From Amblyornis subalaris (Eukaryota > Chordata > Aves > Passeriformes > Ptilonorhynchidae): a stretch of DNA of 64,000 bases. This document shows, one piece after another, positions 28,401-40,731 of this stretch. The position numbers were made by a program, and so were the translations under genes. The first letter of the stretch is position 1. Every line of letters begins with the position of its first letter. Below the pieces are notes generated by a model. That model had not been told where the DNA came from and did no database searches. It saw nothing but the letters and a program-made list of their open reading frames with translations. Location: positions 10,206,191 to 10,270,190 of the forward strand of contig JACAXG010000013.1 of assembly GCA_018881555.1 (NCBI GenBank), read 5' to 3'.

Positions 28401-31400
28401 CTGAGAGCATTTTGCCCACTTCGCATGAAAATGGGACAAACTAGACAGGCCATAAGGGCAGATAAGACCTGGAGCAGTTTGTGTTTGGTTAGCAGGTATG
28501 GCCAGCATGCTTGGCTTAGTAATGTTCCAGACAGAGCCTGGGAACTTTATAAATAAAACAGCTTTTTTCTTTTTTTTTTTTTAATATTAAAAGAAAATGC
28601 AATACTGAACCCGTAGCATCCAAAGAACTACAAAAATAGAAGATTTTCAGCCACATGAGCCTGTTACTGGCAAAGTCAGTCACACATACAGACATATATG
28701 TAGATTTAAATTTATGCAAAAATATAATTCCATGCATTTAGAAGGAGAGATTACTATTTTCTCCTAGGAAAAAAACCCTACAGTCATTTCCTTCTATTTT
28801 GCCTGTTTTCTGCAGACAGCAGTTGAGAGTGATGGCAACAAAAATGTGTCTTTCCTTTAGCAGCAGATGAAGGCGTCTGCTTGACAGGAGTTTGTTTTAG
28901 AGAACAAAATATGAACACCCTTATTCTCACTGTGCAGATATTTAGTTCCTTCTGCCGGGCAATCCTGTCATCCACTTACCCAGTCCAGTCTACAGGTAAT
29001 CCCAGACCTCATCTATGATAGGTTTGTTACAGCAAGAGCCCAGAGACTTAAGAGGGTTTTTGCTGAAATAATGATAATTTCACATTTATTTGGTCTGTAC
29101 TCATTCAGTAGTGTTGACAGGTTACATCACTCACGTCTTTTCTTTGAGTCAACATATATGATTTTATCAATGCATTGCATGCCATGTTAATTTATGGGTT
29201 GAGGGTTTTTTCCCCCTCTTCCTAAGGGAAATAGTCCACGCATTTTTCTTTAACCTATCATTACTGCATTTCAGATGGTACCGAGGGGCATTTTCCCAAA
29301 AACATTCCACCAGAGGAAACCTTCAGGGAGACGAACACTGCTGCACCAAGGACTTGTGAACAAAACTCAGCCAGGAGTGGTGTGTGGGGACCAAAGTGAG
29401 GTTCTCTATTGCCTCCCATTGTGACTCAGGATCACTTCTTAACAAAGGAAGCTCTATAAATTTGGAATGGTTCAGGTTCTGATTCAGAGGCCTTTGTGAA
29501 ATGCCCATTTCACCACTGTGAAGGGTGCTGGAGCCAGGGGGAAGAAGGAGCTTCCTCTGAGCATCAGTCACTTGGCTTGAGCAGGTGCATCCGATTTCAG
29601 ACATGAGCGATGCCCGTGGCCAGAGAACACATCTGAAACCTGGAGGCTCTGCTGCCGTGATATGGCCATTCCCCCCTCCCCCCAAGCTTATATATAGCAA
29701 GAATATTTGTGTGTTCTGAATCATTATTTTTCTTTGAAACATCTAAAAATACCATTGCTGGAGGAAGCCAGCCATTTGAACTATGTATATTTAGTCTTCT
29801 CCAGCTGCTGGAAATGCTGATAGGATTTGAATTTATCAGAAATTTGGTTTAGGCTGCAGGTTTTTTTCTTAGCAACAGTTGCTATGCAAATTATTCAGAG
29901 AGTTTCTGCTGCAATTGATGCTGGATAGAGATTTGGAATATCAGATTCTTAAAAATCTTTGCTGCAAGACACCAAGTTTTTAACCTTTTAATGTGCTGAA
30001 ATTTGACAGCTATATCAACAGAATCACTTGCCTTTTCCTTACTGCTCTTCAGCCACAAAATCTTAATATTTTCTTAATAATACATAGAAAAATTAGTTTC
30101 TAATCTTCACAGTATTACACAAGAGAGCAACTGAACAGAGATGAAATTATCCTTTACTCTACTATTTCATTACCACAGAGGGCTCAGTCCTTTGTAAAGT
30201 GGAAAACACTATTCCTGCCTAGTGGCAGTGCCAGACTCTTGAGGGAAAAACGAGGAAAAACCAGAACTCCCATCTAGCATTAAGTCTATTAACATCTTTG
30301 TGAAGTTTGGTTCAATTTTGTATTCATTGTACAGAGACATAAATCAAGTCATGACCAGGTTAAATCAACTGTTAGAACTGCACAATAGAAGTAGGGATAA
30401 AACAATCCCAAACTCCCAAATTTCCAACACTCAGTGAAAGTCTGCAATAAAGAAATACATTGTAGTGATCATCTCTCAGGTCATCTCTTGAAGGTGTTGA
30501 ATTTCTATTATCTGCTACTATGCATTTATGCAAAAGCATCTTATATAAGCCAGCCTGTTCTGCCAAGAGTGCCAGTGGGGGAATGAACCGAATGCTACCA
30601 CTGCCATTTGCAAGTAGATATTGGATATGAGCTGAGTTCTAATCATATTTCAGTCTAGCTTAAGCAAAGATTCAGTGCTTGAGCTTCTGAGTGAGTTAGA
30701 GCTACAGTTCAATACTCAGTCAAAACTTGTCTTCCAAAAACCCCATGAAGTTAAAACAAGGGCATTAATTACTCAGAGATTTTGTGTTCTGTCTAGAACA
30801 AGAAAATAAATCACTGATACTTTGAGCTCATACACATATGCATGTTTCTAGAGCTACAGAGCTGAACAACCTTGCCTTAACCCAGGAAAAGGATGATTTA
30901 AAGCCAGACTTTTCAGCTCCCTGAGATGTTTTACATGACAAACATCAGTGAACTTACCCCTTTGCTCATTCTGCTTAAACAGAGGGGCAGAGCAGATCAT
31001 CACCACTGACCTATTGATAATTCCTGAACTGTGAACACATGAGAAGATGTGAGAACTGCAGGTCTGTAGTTATATTTTGCATATTGCTACAGAATAAAGG
31101 AAACCTTTAGGATTCAGCTGAACTCAGTGGCAAGTCCAAGTTGCATCCAGAGGAATGACTAAAATGACTAAGGCTAGGAAAAAAGCTAACCCTGTCAAAC
31201 CTAACTAGGAGGCGAAGAGTCACAAGCGTACAGAGATCTTCAAAAACTGAAGAGAAGTTAGACTACTTGGAAAATTTCCCCATAAGTTCTAGTTCTATAC
31301 CTCTGCTGGATGCAGTGATATTGTATAACAACTGGGAAGTTTGAGCTCAATCTCTACATGCCCTTCTGCAATCAGTGATTACTTTTGCAAATGTCACACT

Positions 31401-34400
31401 GATTAGTCAGATTCTTATTGTCAGAGACTTGTGCATTTCTGTTTTGTGTAAACAATCAATGAACAAGGAGTCCTCTTCCAAGGGCATGACAGGCAAAATA
31501 CATTATGTAATATCTTACATTAAAGGAGTGGAAAGCATAACACTTGGGACCTTCTAAACTCTCCAGCTAAAAATGGTGTATCAGCAAAAAAACATAACAT
31601 TTGTTATTGTGAAGAGAATAATCTAAATTTCAATTATTATGTTAAGCAGCATGCAGCAGGAGCAAATCCACAGTTTAGTTACTCCTGTCCTCACTCCTAG
31701 AAGCCACTGGGGCTCAGCAGGCTTTCTGCACGCTTCACCTTCTGTGGCAGCCGGGGAAGGTGGGTCTTTTGGGAGACATGACAATGAGCATCAGAGAAGC
31801 CTTTTGTATAGGTGGCTCAGGGAGGGGGAAGAGGGTAACATCTATTGTAGTAACTTCTTTGTAAACCATTAGTAATGAATTTACTCACTGAACTGAACTA
31901 AGGGACAAAACGCTAATAAAAGCTCGCCTTGGGCAACAACATTTTTTTAATAAGAAATTCTATTTCCATCATCTCTGAGCATTGCAAACCCTTCATCTGA
32001 CTTTATTCACAAGAACGTTTGCTCCTGTGGCAGAAGAGCTGCAGTCCCACACTTGGGGTGAACACTCTTCCTTGGGCAGGGCTCATCTCACCTTGTGTCA
32101 AACACGCTGTAAGCAGCTCCATTTCATCGGGGAGTCTGGATTCCTTCAANGACACAGGGGAGAAGCAGGTTTGTTCTAGGAACATCTCACCCCACGCTGG
32201 GGCAGTTGTCTGAAAGAGCAGACAAAAATGACACCCTGGAAGCGGGTCTGGGAGGCAGTCTAGCTGAGCAGCTCAGATGCAGGCACCTATTTGGGAGGGA
32301 GTTAAAGTTAGGTGAGAGAAAATTCCCTACCATTCAGTCTTCAGTCTTAGTCTAGTGCACACCTGAGGCCATAACCTATGCAAGAAGTNATCAGACAGAT
32401 CAAGAATGACTATTTTAATAACTATTTTTTAACACTGAGTATCATCAGAGAGGTTCCTCCATTCTGCTAATTCCTAATATCAGGGAAGAAGGCTTCCTTC
32501 TGTCTCAAGAACTCTCTGTTCTATTATAGCTTAGCCACTAATATTTTTCTGATAATTTGTTTCTCCCAGGAATAAGCATGGTTTTTGAAGCCTTTTTGTG
32601 CATTTTAGGTACTTTGTGCTTCAGAGTCAGTCACAAAATAAGGCCTTTCACTAATGGGTTCATTGGATAGGTCACCAAGCAAAAAAAGGAAGGAGGAATA
32701 TCCAGTTGCATTGTGTCCCCTTACAAGATAGGGATTAATCGAGTCCTCTGAGTGAAGAGTAAAGAAAATTACTCCCTGTTTCTTGTCTAGGCAGCACTGT
32801 GGTCATTTAGGGCAGGTAGAAAGAACTAGAGGAGTTTGGCCATTGAATTTAAAGTACTAGCCTTATGTACAATATGTATTGTATGCTATAAAAAACCAAT
32901 TTTATCTTCAGCATCATTTCGAGAAGCACAATATAAAAATAATGAAAAACCTACAAGTTTATCCTTAAAGTTATAAGATGGTCCCTTGAAAGATTGAAGA
33001 AAGATAAGCCTATCTTCACACAAAGGTTTCAGCACAATAGGTTATATTTATTTAAACATTTATTCATTTTCCATTTCTTGTAAGAATTTAAGTGAACTAT
33101 TATCACAAGTTATATAAAACACTATATAGATCATTATTGCATGGCAAATTTAGTATTATTTTAATGGCTTTGCTACTACTTACTTTGGTACTAAGAGTCA
33201 TTGTGAGATTTGAAAGCTAAAGTTGATTTTCCACCATGAAAGACCCTTATTTCATCCTCCTCCCAACCCATTGCTTAGATATGTCTCCTATTTTTACTTT
33301 TACATAGCCTCAGCAACCCCAGCCTAGGAAAACTAATTGCTTTGCTGTTTTTGAAATTGCTGTGAGCATTCCACTGTAGAGAAGCTGCTTTTCTAAAGCA
33401 AACATATATGAGTTTCTGAGATAGAAAGGCTTCAATTNACATCAGAGGGCTTTAGAATTGCTTCTTACTGTTTACATACTTTTTAACAAGGCTGAATTCC
33501 CTTTGTAGAAATCATTAGTGCAAAATTCTTTAGCAGACTACATTCACTTCAGTCATTTCAGTTGCTGTTTATTCTGAAATGATTTAACATTCAAAGCAAA
33601 CGAAGGTCTGCTGCAGTAAAAAGACAACTTCTTGCTGTGCCACTCTGTGCCACTGCGTGCAATAAATCCAGAGCAGACAGAACAGAATCAGAGCAAGAGT
33701 GATTTGAACCACAGTTGCTTTTCTAATGTGTTTATTACTGACCACTGCTGCTTGTTATGCTGATTTAACTAACAGAGTTGTGGTGTTTTTAATGTCTCAT
33801 TTCCTACCTGTTTCTGTAGAAGCCAGATCAATTTATCTCACCTTAGTCTCATAGCTCAACAAAATGCCAAAATCCTACATCCAGTTAAGGAGGTAAATAC
33901 ATTCCCCAGTTAAAAGCTATTCTTTTCGATGGATCTGTCTCCAGTGAGAATCCTTTCCTTATGATTTTCAACTCCGTAAGGTAGGTTTGGGACAGTATCA
34001 TGTCAGACCTCACTCCAGTTTCCACAGTCTATTGAGGCAATCCTGACTGATATGGTCCTGACAGCTTTTATAAACCCAGTAACAACTAAATNTTTCACCA
34101 AATCTCTTAGCAAAGATCCTTTCTGCCAACGACAGGGCCAGCCAGTCGGCCCNGAAAATCATAGTGAAAAAACCAATAATGCTAACACTCAGAATTTCAC
34201 AAACTCAAGGCACAGGTACTGGATGGGGCAATCTCACATCCTTTCCCTTTTCACAAGCACACTTGTTTGTCAGCCATCAGCTGCTGAATTAACTACAGAC
34301 CTGAAGAAATCCCACCTCTCATGCCAGGATAAAATCATATTATATGGGAAAACTTATAAAGAAATAGAAACACAACCACATAGAACTTCTTTTATATTAG

Positions 34401-36739
34401 CTCTATTGGGTTCCTACTGAAAAATTCTCAGAGACAAGCACAAGCCCACAGATGAGTGCACTTGGTGTTTTCAGTATTTGACAACCTACTTCTTAAAATA
34501 GGAGCCAGACTTAGAGCATAAAACAGAGAAGTTTGAGATCCAAAGCAAAGGGGGAGCTGAGCAAGTTCATTTCCATCAGCATTCCTCCAGCACAAGCCTT
34601 AGTTACCTGGAGACAACTCTCGTGGTCATGCACAGCCCATTCTGGTGCTTAATGCAGCTGTGAAAAAAATCACTGCTGTCATTGTTGGCTGAAAGAAAGA
34701 GTGTTGCTTCCTGGGCAGGACAATATCATACACAAAAATAAGAGACCCTCAAACAACTTGGGATGGAGNGCAAAATATTCTTCTCTTTATCTTCAGTTTC
34801 TTTAAACAGGACCAGGGGAAATAGGAAAAAAGGAAATCTGACTCTGCCTGGAAATTTTCAGCCTTCAGTAAAGGTGTGTGTGAGAGACTGAGAAAAAAAT
34901 TCCTCTGAACTATGTTTTCAACATCTTTAAATGCAACAGTTTCCTGTTATTTCTCTGCTCTTTAAATGCTTTGTCACAAGAGGCTGTCCTACACTTGATA
35001 AATTCCACTTTAATCAGCAGGTGCCTCAATTTATGACTCAGAAGAATAAAAAAAAATTGGTTAATCAGTCAAAAATGTATATAATCAAATAAAGAAAAAC
35101 TCATGGAACCTCCGGGAGACAGTGTCTGGAGGTGATTAATAATTAACATTCCCATTTTCAAAAGGAAGTTTTATTCTTAGAGGTGACTAATTTTCCAATT
35201 CAAGATTCCATTTTCCTTATTGCTTTAATATCTTTTTGGAGCAAAGAGAAATGTTATTCACAAAAAATCATAACTCTCAAATAACACGGGAATGTATTTT
35301 AGTAACAACACTTGCTTTCCTGAGGTTAACGTGGAGATTGTAATTTCCCTTGCTTTATGTATTTCAAGGGAGATTAAGCTGATACTGTACAGGAAGAATA
35401 TTATTCAAAAATGAATGACATTAATTAATCATAAACACTCTACAAACACATATTCTTGCTTGTCAAAATGGCCTCCATCTTAAAACAATGCCTATAGCAA
35501 AATATTTGGCATAATGCTATTCACAGCTTTCTCTGTTCTCTCACTCCATGCAGAAATATTTGAAAACTGAGATGGATGATTAAAGATTCTGCTCCCATTC
35601 TAATATAAAATAAATTGAAAAAAAAAATAGGTGAGGTAGAAAATATTTGATATGTAGTAAAGAAATCAAGATGCTGCAGCATTTTCTCCTGTCTGCAGAA
35701 CAGGTTAGCAGAACTGCTGTAAACTATCCCTACCTAAAAAAAAAAAAAAAATCCAGTTTACAGTTTCTAGTGGACCGTGGTCAGCAGAAATTACTTGCAG
35801 TTTTACTATCCAGAACTCTAACGCTTAAAACTCTGTGACTTAATGAAAAGCACAGCGTAACCTTCAGCAGTAAACCTCTTTCAAAAAGAACTCGTGTGCT
35901 TAGACTGCCAAGTGAATTTAAATACCTTCCTAACGGAGAGAAACAGAAATTCCCTGTACAGGGTGAGCAGGCATCAGCTACACCCAGATCCTCCAGCCCA
36001 GCNCCCAGACACTGCTCACAAGCACCATCTCTGCCAGAGAGCTCTCGGGGGCTCTCCCAGCCTTCCTCAGAATCCCACCACCAAACCGGAGGCAGGATGG
36101 ATTTCCCGGTCTCCAGTGGAGCGCACACCTTTCTGGAGACTGCTTCATCATCCCTGCTACNAATAACTTTTCCCCGGGGCTCATGGAAAGGCTTCTGAAG
36201 AGAAAATCTCTCTTTCACAATGTATCAGGCTGCCCAAAATGGCAGGTATTTTCCAAGGAGATGTTCCCAAAGGAGGATAACCTCCCTACAAGGTCTTTAC
36301 TCTTTCGCTTTGCCCAGCTCCCCCAGCTGAGCTCTGCACCAGCATTATTAGCATGCACAGCATCCCCTTCTGAAAAAGCAGAAACATTTCCAGCAAGGGC
36401 ACTCCGTGCAACTTGGTCTGCTAAGTGGCTTTCCCTTCTCCTTAAAATACGCTTAAAATAAAGCAGTTCTCAGCAAAATAGATTCCCTGTTATTCCTCTC
36501 CCTGTGGAATGTATTCAGAGGCAGGACATTTTTAGACCTCTCCCTTAACTCCTGTGAGTTTGCATCCAGCCCCTCTACCTGTGTATGGAGGGGAGATGTC
36601 AGCCCAGGCTGAGGCAGCAGCCCTGTGCCCTCGCTCTGCTGCTGTGGCACCGGTGCCGAGCGGGCTCTGGGCTCTGCCGGCCAAGGTCAGCCCTGGGGAG
36701 CAGCTTTGTGCCGTTACCTCAACNTCGGGACAGAACTAT
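25421..36739. other. gene desert, no gene seen
   Basis: No exon, RNA gene or transposon recognised. GC-richer islands occur at about 25830-26100, 27640-28030, 35950-36180 and 36580-36730. None has a recognisable domain or splice-bounded coding pattern. The last includes the 12-base palindrome GGCACCGGTGCC at 36646-36657. An RFX/octamer-like composite at 29871-29891 is described under findings. Confidence 0.45.
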
Positions 36740-36990
36740 CAGTGATCTAATGGCCGCACATGACATTGGAGGAGGCTCAGTATTCCTGTTGGATGTTACT
36801 TTTTACTTGGAAGAAATAGTAACGGGAAATCTATTGGCCCCGTTTAGTTTTTATATGCTAATTAGCAATCTTCAAGTGCCAAAATCGTTTGCCAGATCCT
36901 TTTGGATTTCACCATACAAACTACTGTTTCTGGAAGGATTCAAGAACACCGCTCACTTTAACGTATCAAAGGTTGTTATATTGTTTTCTT
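36740..36990. promoter_or_regulatory. candidate conserved noncoding element
   Basis: A unique-sequence stretch following a small GC-rich block, with a perfect palindrome GCTAATTAGC at 36857-36866, a double homeodomain-type TAAT core. It lies inside a 166-codon open frame on + (36585-37085), but that frame resembles no known protein and contains n positions. An enhancer-like element is a guess from texture. Confidence 0.2.
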
Positions 36991-37204
36991 ACACCCAGAN
37001 GAGACTTTCCTTGCAGAGTCCCAAAGGCTCTGAAGGCAAGGCTTTGTTGTTAAAGATAAATAAAACTCTGACCTGTAGCTACTAATATTAATTTATAATA
37101 ATTTATTTTATTGTTCAGTAATCGTGGCTACAGATCAGATATTCATGTCAGCTTGCTTTCAATTAATAAAAAATATTAAATGAGGCCAGCAGATATGCAT
37201 TTAT

Positions 37205-37230
37205 ATTGCTACATATACATACATACATGT
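37205..37230 (+). repeat. ACAT simple repeat
   Basis: tacatatacatacatacatg, a short tetranucleotide tract immediately upstream of the CR1 fragment. Confidence 0.75.
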
Positions 37231-37241
37231 GNTTTTAATGT

Positions 37242-37360
37242 CTCATCTCTGGAGATTCAAAACCCACCTGGACGAGTTTCTGTGTCACCTGCTCTGGGTG
37301 ACCCTGCCTTGGACTGGATCATCTCCAGAGGTCCCTTCTAAGGATTCTGTGATTTCGTGT
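37242..37360 (+). repeat. CR1 retrotransposon fragment (3' end with tail)
   Basis: Reads in order catctctggagattcaaaac, ccacctggacgagtttctg, cacctgctctgggtgaccct, gactggatcatctccagagg and tcccttctaaggattctgtg, the standard avian CR1 3' end. It ends in two copies of the terminal 8-mer, ATTCTGTG (37344-37351) and ATTTCGTG (37352-37359). It is a short 5'-truncated dead copy, in the opposite orientation to the fragment at 1270-1472. Confidence 0.95.
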
Positions 37361-38479
37361 ACATGCATCCTGCAGGTCCACNTCTACTTCAAAGGGCAGG
37401 TACTGACCAAGACTATTCTGAATATCATTTTTTTATGCACAACAGCACAACAGAATCTACAATTTCATTTAATGACACAATTGGATTTGAGCTACTAAAA
37501 TTTCATCCCAGCAGAAATAGCCATTTCTTACTTTGTCATACAGTATGGATTATATACTGTTAGATCTTAACTANAATCTGAAATATTAAAAGTCCTTTAC
37601 ACAATCCCTATGAATTTTATATTTGCCATTTATCTTTGACATTGCACAGAGGAGTTAACAAATTAAAAATACCTGTTACATAAACAGAAACAACACTGGA
37701 CAATCAAAGACAAAAGATCAGGGCTGATGCTTCAATTTAGTAAAATACTTCACTCTCAGCTCCTCTAAATTAACTGGAACTATTTATATACTTTAAGTTA
37801 TATGCTTCGGGCTGAAGGCCACAGAAGAGTGTGGCTATCCTGATAATTAGTTTGGAAAGACTTCTCTTTCATGCCCATTCCTGGCCCCAGCTCAGCCTGG
37901 AGGTGAGCGAGTGGCTTCCACAAGCGCAGAGGATGGCTATCTCCAGGCTGAGTGCACAGGATCGAATCCAGCCCAGCCAACAAGAAAGTCAGGAGCAGAA
38001 CAAGGCTCTGCCCCCCTCCAGGGCCTGCTTTGCTGTTCCAGCCAGCACAGCTGGAGTTACAGCAGGAGCAGATGGAAAACATCGAGACACCGTAGGAGGC
38101 TCCTACTTCGCCACTCGTAGGTGCTCATACTTGATTATGCTGAGCACAGAGTAGGAACGAGACTGGCAGAGAAAAGAATAGAAGCTTAATGAAAAATACC
38201 TTTTAAAATACTTTTAAAATACTGACTGATATCTTTTTAAAATTGTTATAAAGATAGACAATACAATCTCTGGCAAAGCCTTCAGACCTTCAAATCTATA
38301 CTTAGCTCAGCAAGTGAACAGGAGTAGAAGCTAAAATGGAAGTGATGGTATATATTTTAAGAGAACTAATAAATCATTCATCAGTCTTTAATTATCCTAC
38401 TCTATAATCAGAGAATCAAGCAATAAGTATTTTGTACCCAAATTGAACACTTCTACCTGGCCATTGACTAAAATTGGGA

Positions 38480-38690
38480 AGCACTTACAGACTTGTGTTT
38501 TGGTTTAATTATAGACAGCCCAATTTCAATCTATTTATTATGTCATTTGCATCTCATCCTGAAAAATCCATATGCATTTCAGCATCTTTGTGTGATTAGA
38601 GCAATGACATTAATATCTGCAAGACTTTTTCTTTTATTTTGAATAATATTACTCTGGTACCAAAACAAATCTGTTGTGAAAATACTTAGT
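38480..38690. promoter_or_regulatory. candidate conserved noncoding element
   Basis: Non-repetitive AT-rich sequence with clustered POU/homeodomain-type words, including ATTTGCAT at 38545-38552, ATGCATTTCAG near 38573 and GACATTAATATC near 38607. The call rests on texture alone, with no alignment behind it. Confidence 0.2.
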
Positions 38691-40712
38691 CACACTTTGC
38701 TGTATTTTAAGAATGTTCTTNGGCACCCAAATGTAAGCAAAAATACAAGAAATAGTTTATTTCCTGACTTTTCCTCATTGTAATTCACACACTTTTAAAG
38801 TACTTTNTTTTTACTACAACCTGTGACCTCTTACCTGGGACCCCAGTAAATTTATTATGCCACCATCCCTGGAGTAAACCCCCTAAGAAACCTCAAGGGA
38901 TAGAGTGACAGAAATCACTTTGGTGTCAGAATGCCCACTCAATTCTTAACATAAAGAATANGACAAAGAACTGGGTAGTTAACATACGATTTAATGACAC
39001 TTTACTAATTCTGAGAAAACATTAATTAAGGTAATTCAGAGGTAATGGAGACTTGGTTTAAACTGAATGCCAAGTTTTCTTAAAACCTCTCAAAAGCAAA
39101 CCTGATCAATTTTTCCTACAAAGAGAATGCATGAGTGTGCGTTTGACTATCTTAAAGGGTATTTTTCCACTTAATACTGTTATGCTTTTGTGCTGTAAAG
39201 AGATATTTATGTAAAACAACATCATTCAGTTCTAAGTTTACAAACAGACCAGGGCTTATACTCTATAATGATACATGCAAGATTGCCTTTTCATTATGTT
39301 AATAGAACTTTAACAATAATAGAGAATCTCTGAGACATTTAAAGATTTACTCAGTCAAAAATATGCATTCACATTTTATTTCAGTTTGTCATGCCTAACA
39401 TGGCACAGAGCCTAAAGAAAGAAACAGTCTTGATAGTCTGTTTAAAGCATGACCATAAACTACTTTTGGTATTCAGTTTATACAATCCCACCCAGACCTG
39501 CTACAATTTCTGCAGTATATTTAGCCAGTGTATACAAGTATTCGTCATTAGAAGGTCTAACAAGACTTAAAAATTAAAGTCTTTATTTAAGTAGATGTCC
39601 TTTTAAATACGAAAATCTTTTTCCAGCACCTTTGTTATCAATACCTTCTTAAAATGGATTCAATTACATTACAGTGCCCTTACACATGATCTTAGAGGAC
39701 TTCATATTTTAAGCAGGTTAAAAATAAATCAGCCAAATCTTTCTGCCTTTGGTTTCGTTTTTCCTCTTGGTTTCAGTTGTGTTGCTGACATAATTCGTTG
39801 GAAAGTTTTCAAGACTTAGAGGTATTCCATTTTAAGTTTGGTCAATGGCATCTCTGAGATAAGGCTGGTAAGCCCCAGCCTTGCTGGAGGCATCTACTGC
39901 CAGAACACTCAGGAGATCTGGACCTTATCTTTAGGCATTGTGCTTTTTGTTTGCTTGGGTGAGGGTTTTAAAATTTTTTTTAAAATCTGAACCCTACCAT
40001 ATGCCCAGAAAACCCAGTTTCCCTTTGAAAACATCTAAGCACATCAGCAAAAGAACAACCCTATAGAGATTATAATTTTTCACCAAAGTCTGGTATTAGT
40101 GCATTGCTTAAGGTTAGATATAAAAATAAATATTAGAAATATGATACTGACATTAAATCTGGAACTATGTTTTCAACCTTACCCGAAGGATCTCAGAGTA
40201 TGCCCACCACTACCAAANTCAAACAAGAAACATGGCCCTGGGGGTAAGACAGTGAATTGCTTGGGAAAAACATGCTCCCTTTAGATCCCTGAGGTTACAA
40301 GATTGGGCAAATCGTGGACAAGGGACTTGAATGTAACAGTTCTTTACTGTTACAGTATTAAAACTCTTGGGGATGCAAAAACTAAGCATACACTTGCACT
40401 TCAGACTCCATTACAGCATGAAATAGCTCCCAGCGTGCTGCTTGACCCTGGCGTAGACATCCTTCACAATGCCCCGTGCTGCAGCCCACGGGAACAGGGA
40501 GCCATGCCACTGCTAAGCCACCATCACGCAACTGCAGCCTCAGGCAGCGTGTGAGCTCAGCCATGTGGCTGTCAGTAACAGCTCCTGTATCTACGTATAA
40601 AGTAACTCAACAATGAACAGGTGAGAGACATTTCCTTACCATAATAATGTTCTTCAGCTAAAAAAGTTGTTATGAGAACTGCTCGATAAATGCTGTAAGA
40701 ATTCTTTGAGAG

Positions 40713-40731
40713 CACACACACACACACACAC
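40713..40731 (+). repeat. CA microsatellite
   Basis: Nine CA units plus a final C. Likely polymorphic. Confidence 0.95.

Noticed and set aside
36585..37085. 166-codon open frame on the + strand
   Set aside because: No similarity to a known family, contains n positions and crosses a composition change. Kept only as a possible noncoding element.
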